DNA of 64,000 bases, from assembly GCA_011037195.1 (NCBI GenBank), contig JAAEAF010000101.1:186001-250000 (forward strand), in the 5' to 3' direction. The position numbers were made by a program, and so were the translations under genes. Numbering within the stretch: position 1 is the stretch's first letter; every line of letters starts with the position of its first letter. Shown in pieces: positions 32,049 to 42,981 of the stretch. The stretch is from Triatoma infestans (lineage: Eukaryota > Arthropoda > Insecta > Hemiptera > Reduviidae). The notes under the pieces were generated by a model that ran no database searches, was not told the origin of the DNA, and was given only the letters and a program-made list of their open reading frames with translations.

Positions 32049-32870
32049 ATTTATTCAGCTGAATGTCTTACGGAACAGGTTCGTCAGTAGCAATCAATTA
32101 CGTCACTGAGCACTGATGTCCGTAATGTCCATATTTCAAATAGGACAGTCAGAAAAAGGTTAAATGAAGCAAACTTGGCTTCCAAGATGCCCGCTACTGG
32201 CCCTCTTCTCACCAGAGCACATAGAGTCGCGAGACTGCATTATTCACGAGAATGGACAACAGAGGATTGGAGACGTGTTTTATTCACAGATGAGTCGAGA
32301 TTCACCCAATATTCTCCAGATGGAAGGATGAGAGTTTTGAGGCGACAAGGTGAGAGATATGCAGAGGCTAACATTTCTCCAAGAGTGGCTTTTGGTGGAG
32401 GCAGTGTGATGATTTGGGGAGGCATAAGTTTTGACGGACGTATAAACTTACATATCATGGAAATTAGGACGCTAAATGCCCGGAAGTACCTTGAAGAGGT
32501 TTTTCAGCGATATGTTGTGCCAATTTCTGAAATAGTCGGTGATGATTTTCTATTAATGCAGGGCAATGCCAGATGTCACACTACTCGAGTTGTCCAAAGA
32601 GTACCTACAGTATGTTAGGATTCGAGGTTTGGTTTCTCCACCGAGTAGTCTAGACCTAAATCCAATAGAACACCTTTGGAAGACGGCGCAGACATAGCCT
32701 CATTGTCCATAGCACTCTCTGGGAGCTACGTACAGCAGTCATTGAAAAATGGAATGAGATTTCTCAAGAGGTTACCAAAAAATCTAATCTCTTCAATGCC
32801 AAGGAGACTTGCTGCAGTTATCAGAGCAAGAGGAGGTATCACTAATACTGTTGAAAAAAAAAATTGAAGA
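32049..32870 (+). pseudogene. Tc1 transposase catalytic part (DD34E, damaged)
   Basis: After the TSD it resumes with FIQLNVLRNRFVSSNQLR. The frame 32175-32618 covers the RNase H-like core: FTDESRF has the first catalytic Asp, and VAFGGGSVMIWGGISFDGR is a strongly conserved Tc1 block. LMQGNARCHTTRVV is where the second Asp belongs; it is Gly here. After one extra base near 32596 comes SSLDLNPIEHLW with the catalytic Glu, 34 residues beyond the second site when the extra base is skipped. The Asp-to-Gly change, frameshift and LINE insertion each inactivate it. Confidence 0.88.
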
Positions 32871-33105
32871 AGTGATAATAAATAAGAACCATTTTAATTT
32901 TGAATTTTACAGATTTTTTTTTGTTTGTTTATTTTTTATTCTGTGTAATAAAATCAGGTTTTTCTTAAATTTTTGGTATTTGTTTTTTTTTTCCTTTGGA
33001 TTAGAGTTCAACAACATGAATCAATAAAAAAAAATACGAAAATACCTGTCAAGTTCAAATTATAATATTTTGAAATATTATGCAATACTTTTGTTCAGCA
33101 GTTTA

Positions 33106-33835
33106 TATTATAAAATGCTAATTATATAGGTTTATATCAGCTGATTGTATTTCATTTTTACAATTACTTTTAGGACAATTAAAATCCGATATTAGAAGAG
33201 TATAAAACAAACAACAAAAAATTTGAAATCCAACACCCATAATTAGAAATAAAGATTCAAATAAAAAAAAAATCGTATCAATAATACTAGAAGTCTTTTA
33301 TCATGGAAAATGTCTCTGTTGCTATCTAGTTCTGCGGAACCACCACCACAATACTAGAAGAGTTCAGAAAATCAAATTTGATGAACTTAGGAAATAGAAA
33401 TCAATTTAATGAAGTCCAAAGGCGGTTTGGACACACATACGTTCAATCTACCGTTGCACGCAGGGCTGATCTGGCAGACTCATGATGCAAAACGGAATTT
33501 CTTGTACGAAATTCTACACATTTTTTTTTTGCCTTTAATTGATGCCTGTAAGGCAGTTGAGGCTGTTCTTTAATGCCTGTGAAACAAAATCGAATGTCAA
33601 TTTTGTCAACAATCAGACTAAAGAATAGTTAGTTACATTACATATAGCAAAACAGGCAGATTTTTCATGTAAATAATGGCATTCTTGTTCGGCATTAGCA
33701 CAAGATTTAGGCCATCTTTATGTTATAAATTCCAAAAAGTATTTGTCTGAATATTGTAGGTCTCACGGCAAATGATTTAAATAAAATTGACAAGCTTATA
33801 TGTGGGACTGTTACTATAGCACGTTAAAAATTAAT
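33106..33835. other. AT-rich DNA with a foldback-family scrap
   Basis: 33300-33350 contains CATGGAAAATGTCTCTGTTG and GTTCTGCGGAACCACCACCA, matching the outer end of the 4921-5230 foldback repeat. Nothing else was recognised. Confidence 0.5.
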
Positions 33836-33839
33836 ATAT

Positions 33840-33960
33840 AAACCCGCAAATCGTGAAGGATTAAAAAAAATTAACATTCAGTAATGTTATATCTCAAATA
33901 GGCACTTTTGGTTGATGTATTTTGATCGAATCTAAAAGTTTAAGATCGTATTATTAAAAT
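33840..33960 (-). repeat. S-element fragment
   Basis: AATCGTGAAGGATT, CATTCAGTAATG and AGGCACTTTTGGTTGATGTA match the outermost S module in reverse, strongly diverged. Confidence 0.45.
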
Positions 33961-33974
33961 AAAAAAAATATATA

Positions 33975-35504
33975 TAGGGTGACCAGAGTTATATGCTCCA
34001 CCGACTTTTTTTTTAAGGCGGGAAATTTCGAAAAAATAGAAAACACGTATTTAATCATTTTTAGTCTAGTTTATTTTCAGTGATTGATCCATTTTTTTAA
34101 ACCCCAATATCCCGAGATACAGCATCCAACTTTTTTTTTTCAAATGGAACATTATATTTTTTTTGCATATTTTTATAGTAATTGAGCCTTTAAAAAAATA
34201 AAAATAAAAAAATTTAAAATCGGTTAGGTTTTTCAAAAGTTATGGTAATTTAAAATATGAAAAACAAATTTCAGTTTAATGTCAAAATTACCTTATTTTT
34301 TCTTTAAAGAAGCTCTTCAAACTGGACACTATCAACGGACAGGCAAGCCAAAGCTCTGGACTCCCACGCTCTGTTTGTAGCAGCACTTAGGTGGCAAAGT
34401 CAACATCTAGGCAGGCTAGAGTTATTCGACATTCCAGATCTTCGAATGAAGGCACGGGATTAAGGTTACTGTACAATTTATTTTTAGATATCCCCACAAA
34501 AAATGCACAGTATTATGGACTGATGAATCAATGTTTACCAACAATGGCCTTCTTAATCGTTGGAACTTTAGAATATGGGCTGAAGAAAATCCACAAGTTA
34601 CCTTCGCCACACGCCATCAGGTTGTTTTTTCTACAAACGTTTGGTGTGGAGTTTTAGGAAACCAACTAATCGGCCCATACTTCTACAGAGGGAACTTAAC
34701 TGGTGAAAGTTATCTAACTTTTATAAAAGACATTTTGCCAGTTCTGCTTGAAGATGTTCCTCTAAAACGTCGGCTAGATATGTATTTTCAACAAGATGGT
34801 TGCCCGGCACATAATGCGAGAGTTGTTCGACGTTACCTGGACAGAAATTTCCACGAAAAGTGGTTAGGAACTCATGGTCCGATCCAATGGCCACCTCGAC
34901 CTCCGGACTTAACCCCAATGGACTATTTTTTGTGGGATATCTAAAAAATAAAGTGTACAGTAACCTTAATCCCGTGGCTTCAGTCGAAGATATGGAACGT
35001 CGAATAACTCTAGCCTGCCTAGATGTTGACTTTGCCACCTAAGTGCTGCTACAAACAGAGCGTGGGCGTCCAGAGCTTTGGCTTGCCTATCCGTTTCTAG
35101 TGTCCTAGGTTGAAGAGCTTCTTTTAACGAACAATCAGGGTAAGTTTGACCTTCACAGCTGAATTTTTTTTTCATATTTGCGAACTTACCCTCACTTTTG
35201 CCAAACCCTAACCGATTTTAACTTTTTTAATTTTTTACCTTTATTTACGAGGCTCACGTAAACTACGACAACATCCTGCCTATGTTTTACTAGTACTTGG
35301 CATGCAAACACATATATAATGTATCCCTTGTTGACAACAAAAACAAGTTTGCTGCTGTTCTCCGGGCCTCTGGGGTATAAAAAAATGGATCAATCACTGA
35401 AAATAAACTAGACTAAAAATGATTAGATACGTGTTTTCTATTTTTTCGAAATTTCCCGCCGTTTAAAATAAAAGTGGGTGGAGCATATAACTCTGGTCAC
35501 CCTG
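33975..35504 (+). mobile_element. Mariner-like element rearranged into a long palindrome
   Basis: The ends TAGGGTGACCAGAGTTATAT and (reversed) CAGGGTGACCAGAGTTATAT lie beside TA dinucleotides (33973-33974, 35505-35506). The arms are far longer than normal: about 33975-34500 is an inverted, partly diverged copy of about 34925-35504, including the transposase 3' coding end (CTAGGCAGGCTAGAG, AAGCTCTGGACTCCCACG). The left arm therefore occupies the place of the transposase 5' half. Confidence 0.85.
34500..35041 (+). pseudogene. Mariner-like transposase, catalytic half (DD37D-type)
   Basis: The frame 34531-34944 with a short upstream extension reads VLWTDESMFTNNGL (first Asp), then NVWCGVLGNQLIGPYFY, MYFQQDGCPAHNARVV (second Asp) and WPPRPPDLTPMDYFLW (third Asp, 37 residues after the second). 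The D-D-37-D spacing and GPIQWPPR...DLTP block fit a mariner-related group abundant in arthropods. The tail LKNKVYSNLNPVASVEDMER lies in another frame to 35041. The N-terminal DNA-binding half is missing, replaced by an inverted copy of the 3' end. The catalytic frame is otherwise open. Confidence 0.85.
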
Positions 35505-35768
35505 TATACCGCCAATTGTCGATATGCATGAATCTGTTATCTTGTGACAAATTAAGCTTCGTTCAATGCAACCGGTTTAGGAGGCCATAATCTGAGGAAG
35601 GTACCCAGTATCACTTTCGAAGTAGACTTCTGGGGAACCTAACTAACTGAGATCAAGATTTCCGGTAGAATTTCTAATTTCTCATTTCGAGGAATCTCAG
35701 TTTTTTTTTTACAAGTCATTCTGGCATTTTCAACCAATTTTCATTTTAATTGTAGAGTAATTTTTAAT

Positions 35769-36310
35769 TGTAATGTTTGGTAGATGTGTGTTGTATGTGT
35801 GTGTGTGTAGTAATGTAGCACGAGCGGGTTTGAAAGGACTTATGTGTGTGTATGTTTTAGAGAGAGATATGTTCAAGATATAAAGCAATAAATCACCGCT
35901 GGTTTAAAATAAATAATTCAACTATATATTAATTTGGTAACTTTACAAAATAATTATTAATGGTGAATATTGAATATTGAAATAGACAGAAACTCTTCCA
36001 CTTGATTGATTTAAATTCAAATGTTCAGGTAACAGTAATTGACACTGATGTCCTCTTTCGAAAAGGATTACTGGATGAATTCTGTAAGACGACTAATTAA
36101 ACTATGCTCCTCTTGCTAGTTAAAACCCGCCCTTTATATTTGATGCCTAGGCGGGGTTAAAAAGCCAAAGAATGGCCGATTTCTACGACCTCTCTTATAA
36201 CGGTGTCTTGTACCTGGGTTTTGATCCTTTGCCAATTAACTTACAAAATTTTCGCCTTTACAAATATTTTATAATAAATTTATGTAATTTAATTTCTTGC
36301 ATCCATCACA
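35769..36310 (-). mobile_element. Solo LTR, 4-bp TSD family (copy 3)
   Basis: On the minus strand it ends CATTACA and begins near TGTGATGGATGC. The interior closely follows 46241-46756: CTTGATTGATTTAAAT, GACCTCTCTTATAACGGTGT, AAAGAATGGCCGA. The flanks (TAAT, GTAG) do not match, so the TSD is lost or one end is shifted. Confidence 0.7.
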
Positions 36311-36525
36311 GTAGCTTCATAGTTTGATTTATGGTTCTGAATCCCTGAATCGGACGTCAAACTATAAGCTATCAAAACAAAAACATTAGCTGTTCAAAAT
36401 GAAAAAAACCGACGGAAAATTTCTCCAGTTTAATATTAAAATACATTTTGAAGTGCCACCAAAATCTAATGTGTACCACTCACACGGCTTTCTCCGCCTA
36501 GGTCGCGGCACCTTTGATTGATTAA

Positions 36526-36855
36526 GGACAAGTGTGCATTAGGCAACCTAGGCACCAGGTCTATTGGTATCTGAGAATACGCGCGCATTTAGCGATAAGC
36601 GGCCAACGGCCAAGTCTGGCCGCCGCGGCCGGCGAGGTCCTGCACGACACACACGCGGTCAGCGGCCAGGATGGCCGTCGAGAATCACTCTATTTCTTAG
36701 AAATCCATCATTGCGAGCGCATTAGCCGCGGCGGCCAGTACGTTTTGCTAGCATTTTTGAAATGAACTGACTGTTTTGGCCGCCCGACTGGCCGCCATAT
36801 CAGTCACTACCATCCATTGGTCGCGGTGGCCAGGCTGCCTAATGCGCACTTGCCC
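36526..36855. mobile_element. MITE with TAA target duplication
   Basis: The ends GGACAAGTGTGCATTAGGCA and (reversed) GGGCAAGTGCGCATTAGGCA are 17/20 to 18/20 identical terminal inverted repeats. TAA stands on both sides (36523-36525 and 36856-36858), as for PIF/Harbinger-type elements. The interior is unusually GC-rich, with many GGCC-centred palindromes (CCAAGTCTGGCC, GCCGCGGCCGGC). No transposase. Confidence 0.75.
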
Positions 36856-36859
36856 TAAC

Positions 36860-37490
36860 TTTGGCTCGCTATTTCTAAATTGTTATTTCATCGCCCTTAT
36901 ATTTCCCACGCCTTCCCGCCTGTCAGCTCTCTCTCTTGGTGGTGGGATTCTCGGCGCCTTTTATCTCTCCTGGTTCGCGCCTTACTTTTATTTCCCACAC
37001 TCTTAAAACGTTCTCTTTCTATAAAAATGTCTTCACTTGTCGTCTATATCTCGCCTGAACCACAGTGTTTGTGCCGTTCTCTTCTTTTGTCGCCCGACTA
37101 GCCAACAGTCTGTTAATTTTGCTTTTTAATTTTGTGCAGCCTTATACGCGCCTTTTCGCCGTGTTAGTTATTATTGACTTCTCTGTAAGTAACAAGACTC
37201 ATCTATACGCGCCATCACCTTCACGAGGCTATTTCATCTGCATCTTAATGGACTCGCCATCACCCGCCGCTTCAACAACGGCATCATCTGCTTCTAAAAG
37301 AGCATTCCAATCCTTCTACGCTCACCTGAGCTCATTTCTTTCGCCACTCCCGCACCCACACCCACATGCACACTACACACACGAACACATACACACACAT
37401 ACGCCACCTCTTCCTTTTTCAGTCCGTCATTCGTCTCATCGACCCTTCTTCGATTCATCACGCACCGTCACCAAAGGGTAAGTCTCGTTT
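36860..37490 (+). other. CpG-rich block; possible promoter and 5' exon
   Basis: This is the only sustained GC- and CpG-rich region apart from the neighbouring MITE. TATAAAA lies at 37020-37026. A 5' splice-site consensus GTAAGT occurs at 37185-37190 and again at 37478-37483 in the context AAAGG|GTAAGT. An ATG at 37248 opens 76 codons (MDSPSPAASTTASSASKRAF, then a His/Pro-rich part) up to the second donor, in the same frame as an open stretch from 37065. Composition, TATA box and donor would suit a 5' exon of a host gene whose remainder is outside the window or behind a long intron. There is no homology support, and the His/Pro stretch is low complexity. Confidence 0.35.
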
Positions 37491-37624
37491 TCATTTGTTT
37501 TACATTATACATATTTTTTTTTTTCCGCTACTTGCCATCTCGCCGCGCAGACAAGGCCATTTACATAGTTATTTCCTCCGAACTTAAAACTTCAAATAAA
37601 TGCTTAGTTATCTTCAATTTTATA

Positions 37625-38282
37625 TCAATGGGAGAAACTGAATGTAAATAAATGACATTTTTTTGAGGAAAAGTATGTTGTCTCTTTCCCAACTCATCTT
37701 AAATGAATTTTCACGGAAAAAACATACAAACAAGAGTGGATAGATCGCTGTACGTGAGTTGGAATACTAATAATGAATCCCCACTGTGTCTTCCTGAAGA
37801 AAATCGCAGAAAACTAAACAAAAAACCGGTTCAGTAAAATTGCCATTTTTGGTCAACCTCGTTACTTTGATCCTGAATTTTTGGTAACACATTTAATAAT
37901 TAATATTATACAGTTGATATAATCGACTGATAATCTAACATTGCACATTAAAGGAAAGCATAACCCACACCTACCTCCCAAAACACATCTTAAATTAATT
38001 TTTTTTCGAAAAAAGTTTTACTAATGAAAGTCACAGTTATTATCACACTATATGAGTAGTTCGTATAAAAAGTTAAAAAAAAAATAGAAAATAAAATCGT
38101 TGAAGCTGTTTTTGATAAAGTCGCAAAAAAACTAAACAAAATTATTCGATTGTAATTTGATTCGGTTGTACTTTTTAGTTTTCCGGATTTTAGTTAAAAG
38201 CATATTTTGTATCCCCTGGTAGGGAATTTAAACGCAGAAATATAAAGTTTAGAAATATCTGCAATTTTCCATTTTTTGATTT
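37625..38282 (-). repeat. S-element, part left of a retroelement insertion
   Basis: AACTCATCTTAAATGAATTT, CCTGAAGAAAATCGCAGAAA, AATTGCCATTTTTGGTC, GCATAACCCACACCTACCTC and CAATTTTCCATTTTTTGATT are two modules plus the outer part, reversed. It resumes at 39253. Confidence 0.7.
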
Positions 38283-38559
38283 AAACAGACTGCACATAGT
38301 GTCCCCACTTCGCTGGTACTAAGTTTCGTGTATTTGGCAGGGCATCCACTCTCGCGGGATTGCCTGGTAGAGTTGGAGCTAGGATATTGTAGACAAACCG
38401 GCACACTACCGGGGGGGGGGGAGATGATTTGGGGAGAAATTGTGGGGGTAAAAGCCCATAGGCTTAGGCCACAGCCCGATACGGACCCAGATTTAATAAT
38501 AATGATAATAATAATAATAATAATAATAATAGTTGGAGACTGTACTACGTCCGGACAGT

Positions 38560-38920
38560 GTTCACTGACAAATCAGTCCATCACAACCGACCCGATATTT
38601 TGCTTTACGACAAGGAAAGGAGGGCAGTATCGTTGGTGGACATTGCAGTTCCGAATACCAATAACCTCCTACAAGTAATGGCGGAAAAAACGGAATGCAG
38701 AGCTTGGGTCCGAAATAAAGAGACTGTGGGAAGTTGAGGCTGTCCGAGTAGTACCAACGGCCGAATTGCAACTCCTTTCAGCAACTGGGATAGTCCCCTA
38801 CGAATTGCACGAAAGTATAGCCACTCTGGAATTGGACCGAAATATTTATATGGTCCTCCAGAAAGCAGTTGTGTTAAACACGTGCCATATTGTCTGGAAA
38901 TTCATGGACGACCAATGAAT
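38560..38920 (+). pseudogene. LINE C-terminus with PD-(D/E)xK-like motif
   Basis: It reads NRPDILLYDKERRAVSLVDI then AVPNTNNL. After a frame change near 38690 it reads RLWEVEAVRVVPTAELQLLS, ELDRNIYMVLQKAVVLNTCH and a stop at about 38918. The RPD...D-x-A spacing resembles restriction-like endonuclease C-termini of some non-LTR elements ('RPDIVIxDKxxxxxxxIDIAIP'). Upstream RT is absent. Dead copy. Confidence 0.65.
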
Positions 38921-39004
38921 AATAATGTGCTTGGATTCCCCCGTATTTTATTAAATCTTATCCAGTATATTACTGAGGTTGAAAAAAAAGAAGAAATAAT
39001 AATA

Positions 39005-39244
39005 ATAATATGGAAGGGAATAGCTAAGTAGCGGACTCTCACGCGGAGGATCCGGGTTGAAGTGCAGCTGTGCTACCCTCAGATTTTTTCTTCCTAGGAG
39101 CTTCAACAGCTCACTGTCCGATGATGGACAGTGTTGTCTGTAACGAAAGAACACTGTCCGGAGGCCGGTAGTGCACTGAAAAGCTTCCTGGCGCCAATGA
39201 CCTTAGATCTTGACACGCCTTAAATTAAAAATAATAATAATAAT
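39005..39244 (+). repeat. tRNA-related SINE copy
   Basis: AGTAGCGGACTCTCACGCGG, GGATCCGGGTTGAAGTGC (degraded B box), TCTTCCTAGGAGCTTCAAC, TCACTGTCCGATGATGGACA and a tail GGCGCCAATGACCTTAGATC, then (AAT)n. It shares head and body with 51340-51786 but has a different 3' end, matching 15541-15614. Confidence 0.75.
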
Positions 39245-39252
39245 AAACAGAC

Positions 39253-39400
39253 CACATACATACAAATAATCACACACTCAGGCTAATTTCTAAAAACAAC
39301 ATTTTCGAACTCCGGGCATCTCAAATCATAATATTATTTGGTGAAATCACAATTTCAAAAATTTCACAGGATAGCAATCAATTATTTTATCAGGCAATAT
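39253..39400 (-). repeat. S-element, part right of the composite insertion
   Basis: ACACTCAGGCTAATTTCTAA, AACATTTTCGAACTCCGGGC, TTTGGTGAAATCACAATTTC and CACAGGATAGCAATC correspond to the outer end of the S-element, reversed, minus the hairpin. Confidence 0.65.
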
Positions 39401-40560
39401 GAGAAAATAAAAATGCAATTTGTGTATAATAAAATGTTTATAGTTATTACGTCTTAAGATCTGTAGAAGGTAACGTAAATGGATAGTATGACAACAGTAA
39501 AGGTAGTACGATAACAATAGATTTTAATCCCTTGGTTACACTTCTAGTTTATGCAAATGTGTGTTCACGAGCTGTGTAATTACAATAGGGTTATGTTATC
39601 TGTTAAGTCCCATAGTTAGTTGGTTGTGTGTTGGCCAGTAGTATAGTTTGGTATACAACGAGTTTATTGCTATTCTAGTATGCTAGTCCAGTATAGCTCG
39701 GGCTAACACCGTTTTGTAGCTTGTTTAGGCTATAGGGCACATCTATAGTGAAGTATATACTAGTTGGGTGGGCAGTAAGTCTAGGGTCAGATTCCCTCCC
39801 ACAGTAACACTTCTACAGTCTCTCGCTCTTTAGTATCCGACCTTCTCTCTAGTACTATACATTTAATTTTATCAGCGCCTTAACCGCCCTTACTAGTGTC
39901 CGTTCTACTTATCTCAGGTAATAAACTGCCTCTATGCATTTAGTCTTGAAAATGGTTCGGAAGAAGAGGCAAGAGGCACCCACTCACCTAAACAATCGAT
40001 ATTATACTCCTCTATCATACTATTCTAACATCACCTTTTCCAAACCTAATAAAGATTCAATTGAATAACGGAAGCTTTCAACTGCTTACATATAAATTGC
40101 TCTTTTAAACCATTTTTTTCTTTCTTTCTTTTATGAAGAACATATAAATAGGTATTATCTGCCTCAAAGTACTTTATAGTAATCTTCCAACTATCTGACC
40201 ATTATAAAGAGGGAATTATTTTATCTTTCTAGTTAATCCAAAATAAAGTTTGCCGAACACTCTCATTGCTTAAACATTTTCCATATTGAATTAGTTGATG
40301 ATGATGATGATGGACACAGTTTTTTCGAATCGCTTGAACAATCCCATCTAATGCTTTACTGGAAACCCTATTACAAAGTAGGACTTAAGTAAACATTGAT
40401 CAATAATTCTTTCTTTAATAGTGCACAAATGATTTCCACGCTGCTGCATAAATTGTTAAGGAGGCTACTGGAAATACTTAAATATTACCTCAGTTCAGCT
40501 ACATTAAAAAATTGAATTGTCCCTTGAAACTGAAATTCAATTAAAATCATATAAAACAAA
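39401..40560. other. Region without recognised genes
   Basis: A moderately complex, LTR-like block at 39580-40030 has TGTTATCTGTTAAGTCCC near its start and pyrimidine-rich CTCGCTCTTTAGTATCC, but I cannot find paired ends. (GAT)n at 40302-40314. No coding signal. Confidence 0.4.
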
Positions 40561-40567
40561 ATATAAC

Positions 40568-40625
40568 AAAAAATCTGGTGTGAAATCTTCACACGACTTT
40601 ATCTTACCGTTGTCTAATACATAAA
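40568..40625 (-). repeat. S-element terminal fragment
   Basis: AAAAAATCTGGTGTGAAATC with TTCACACGACTTTATCTTAC is the non-hairpin end of the S-element. AAATTGATAAATTTTG 50 bp downstream is also S-like. Confidence 0.7.
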
Positions 40626-41392
40626 ATACATAATAAATAAATATTATTAAATTGATAAATTTTGTTCAAACATAATATTTTTACCAACTTGTCCTAACAT
40701 AAATGTAACCAATATTAATGTAACCAATTTGTACCAATATAAATGTAAAATAGGGGTGTTTCATATTTAATCTAAATTTAAATTTGCCGCCAACAGCAAA
40801 TAATTTATAATAATTTTAAATTATTAAATTTCTAATGTATAATAATTTTATTTTGGAACGGGGTATTGTACTACCTTGATGATAATTTACTAATGTATTG
40901 GGCTGGGTCCTAACTAAATAGAAATGGTAATCTATGCCTTTTATCCTAACTCCGTTAGTCGCAATATAGCACTCGGACGAATAATCGCGATTATAAGCTC
41001 GAAGGTGTAAGTCGTTACGCAACACTTCCTTGAATAGGTAACAGTGTAATACCTACATATATAATTCAAACCAGTTCGATTGCCCTTAATTGTGAAAACC
41101 CAGGTTTTTTTACTTCTGGTTTTCCTGGGTAGTGTTAATAAATTGGTCCTTTTGACGAGTAAGCGGCTCCGGTTCTCTCCTGGCCCACAAGAGCTCATTG
41201 TGAAATCACATGGTTGTTACATCCGGTTGGTTTCCTGCCGTGCAGCTTCTGGGCAGCTTGAGTCAAGACTCAAGAGTTTCAGGCATATAAGAATTATTTC
41301 CTTATTCCTATTTCTCCTCTCCCCTTGTCCCCGATATGGGTTAAGGACACATGAGTCTTCCAACCATATTGTCTTGCAACCGTAGTTGCACT

Positions 41393-42981
41393 ACTCACCT
41401 CTCATCTGTCTTCATAGCACATCCTAACATACAAGTCTTACAACACACAACAGAAATTAACAAAGAACTAGCCACACTTTTACCTCTTTCACTTCCTCCC
41501 AACGCATTTAGCCCACTCAGGTCAAACTGATCATTACCAATCTCCCCAAGAAAAAAGCCCTGGTTACATCTAATTACAGTCAAATCCTTCACCAACTATC
41601 TTAAAAAGCAATAATTTCCCTTACTACTATATACAACTCTATACTGAAAAATACCTACTATCGTATTCTCTGGAAATTCTCTACAATTAGAATGATATCA
41701 AAACCCAAAAACCAACTCATCAGCGTTCTTCCTACCAGCCTAGGAAAAATATTTGAAAGACTCCTTCTACCTCGCCTTCTAAAAATTATTGAACCACTGC
41801 AGATTATACCAAACCATCAATTCGGTTTCCGCTGCTGTCACTCCACAAATCCAGCATGCTCGTCGTGTTGTAGACACCATCGCTACTTCCCTTGAACTAA
41901 AACAGTTCTGTGCCAGCGTATTCTTAGATGTCTCTCAAGCTTACTACATGGTATGGCATGAAGGATTGGTTTGCAATCTCAAGCGCTGTATACCCACTGC
42001 TTACTATCTCATACTTGACTCCTATCTCATAGACCGATTCTTCCAAGTAATTCATGGTAATTCTCAAACTTCTATTCATCCCATTCTTGCTGGAGTACCA
42101 CAAGGAAGTGTTTTAGCTCCCCTGCTCTATACTCTCTACACAGCTGACTTACCTTCACATTCCAATACCTCTATTTACAACTTTACTGGCGACATTGTAA
42201 TCCTTTCCACACATACTGATCCTAGTCTAAGCAGTTCACTCTCTACAAACCCACCTGAATTCTTTGGAATCCTGGCTTCAAAAATGGCGAATAAAAATCA
42301 ACCCACAGATATCAAAGTACATAGTCTTTACACAAAAACGAAAAACCTTTCTACTGTCTACTTATATAGCTCACCTATTCCCTCAGCAGACCAGGTACCT
42401 TGGACTGTACCTGGACAAGCGAATTACTTGGACTCCCCATGCAAGACTTAAACGCATTGAACTGAATAATAGATACAAGCCCCTAAAGAGATTACTCGAC
42501 CAACGCTCAAAACTAACACTCAACAATAAAAGACGACTGTATCTTTCTCTTTTGGCTCCTATATGGACTTACGGACGCGAACTTTACGGAACTGCCAAAC
42601 GATCTAACATTAACAAAGTATAGACCCTACAATCTAAGATCCTACGTCATATCCTAAACGCATCCTTTTTTTGTCAGTAATTTAACTATCCACAATGACT
42701 TCAAAATTACATTCCGTTTCTAAACTTGCCAAAACTTGTTACAATAGCTTCCATCAAAAACTCCTATCACATCCTAACCCTTTAGCCGCAAATTTATCTT
42801 CAACGACACTTCCTTCTAATCCTAGCAAACGGCTGGGGCGCCGCTGGGCCACGTGACCAATTGGTCGAATAGTTATGGTCATCACAACTATCACGCCATT
42901 TATATCACACATCACGTTTACTTGTGGTTCTTTATAGAACAGTTGTAAATATTCAATAAAAAAAGTTATTAAAAAAAAAAT
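41393..42981 (+). mobile_element. 5'-truncated Jockey-like LINE
   Basis: It ends with CAATAAA near 42953, then ATTAAAAAAAAAA. GTTGCACT lies just before the start (41385-41392) and just after the tail (42982-42989), an 8 bp TSD. The right flank is S-element sequence, while the left is not clearly so, which lowers confidence in the left boundary. Confidence 0.75.
41395..42850 (+). pseudogene. Jockey-like reverse transcriptase (frameshifted, active site lost)
   Basis: Across several frames: LPLSLPPNAFSPL and LPRKKPW (linker and first RT block), ISVLPTSLGKIFERLLLPRL (block 2), NHQFGFR, SVFLDVSQAYYMVWHEGL (motif A; catalytic Asp present in FLDV), LAGVPQGSVLAPLLYTLYTA (motif B), and IYNFTGDIVILSTH where the YADD active site should be; TGD replaces ADD, so one catalytic Asp is lost. 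Then TRYLGLYLDKRITWTPHARL, LAPIWTYGRELYGTAKRSNI and the C-terminal HQKLLSHPNPLAANL. At least four frame changes. The order of blocks and sequence are Jockey-like. A minus-strand frame at 41395-41595 is a shadow. Confidence 0.85.

Larger units (their letters stand above)
29321..33103 (+). mobile_element. Tc1-family DNA transposon carrying a nested LINE
   Basis: Terminal inverted repeats begin AACTGCTGGGCAAAAGTATT at the left and (reversed) AACTGCTGAACAAAAGTATT at the right. They match over roughly 30 bp and are bounded by TA at 29319-29320 and 33104-33105, the Tc1/mariner target. Subtracting the LINE and one TSD leaves about 1.56 kb, the usual Tc1 size. The transposase is split and mutated, so the element is not autonomous. 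Confidence 0.92.
38291..39244 (+). mobile_element. Composite retroelement insertion in an S-element
   Basis: Flanked by AAACAGAC on both sides (38283-38290 and 39245-39252). It holds three parts with (AAT)n-type tails: an unidentified GC-rich 5' part to about 38530 with a G12 run at 38410, the end of a LINE ORF with 3' UTR (about 38560-39005), and a tRNA-related SINE (about 39010-39244). Elements probably landed in one another's (AAT)n tails. Confidence 0.75.

Noticed and set aside
34391..34657. 88-codon frame in the mariner-like palindrome
   Set aside because: It is the antisense of the transposase C-terminus carried by the inverted left arm, not a gene.
39580..40030. Further solo LTR
   Set aside because: The composition is LTR-like, but I could not find matching TG...CA ends, a TSD or a second copy in the window.
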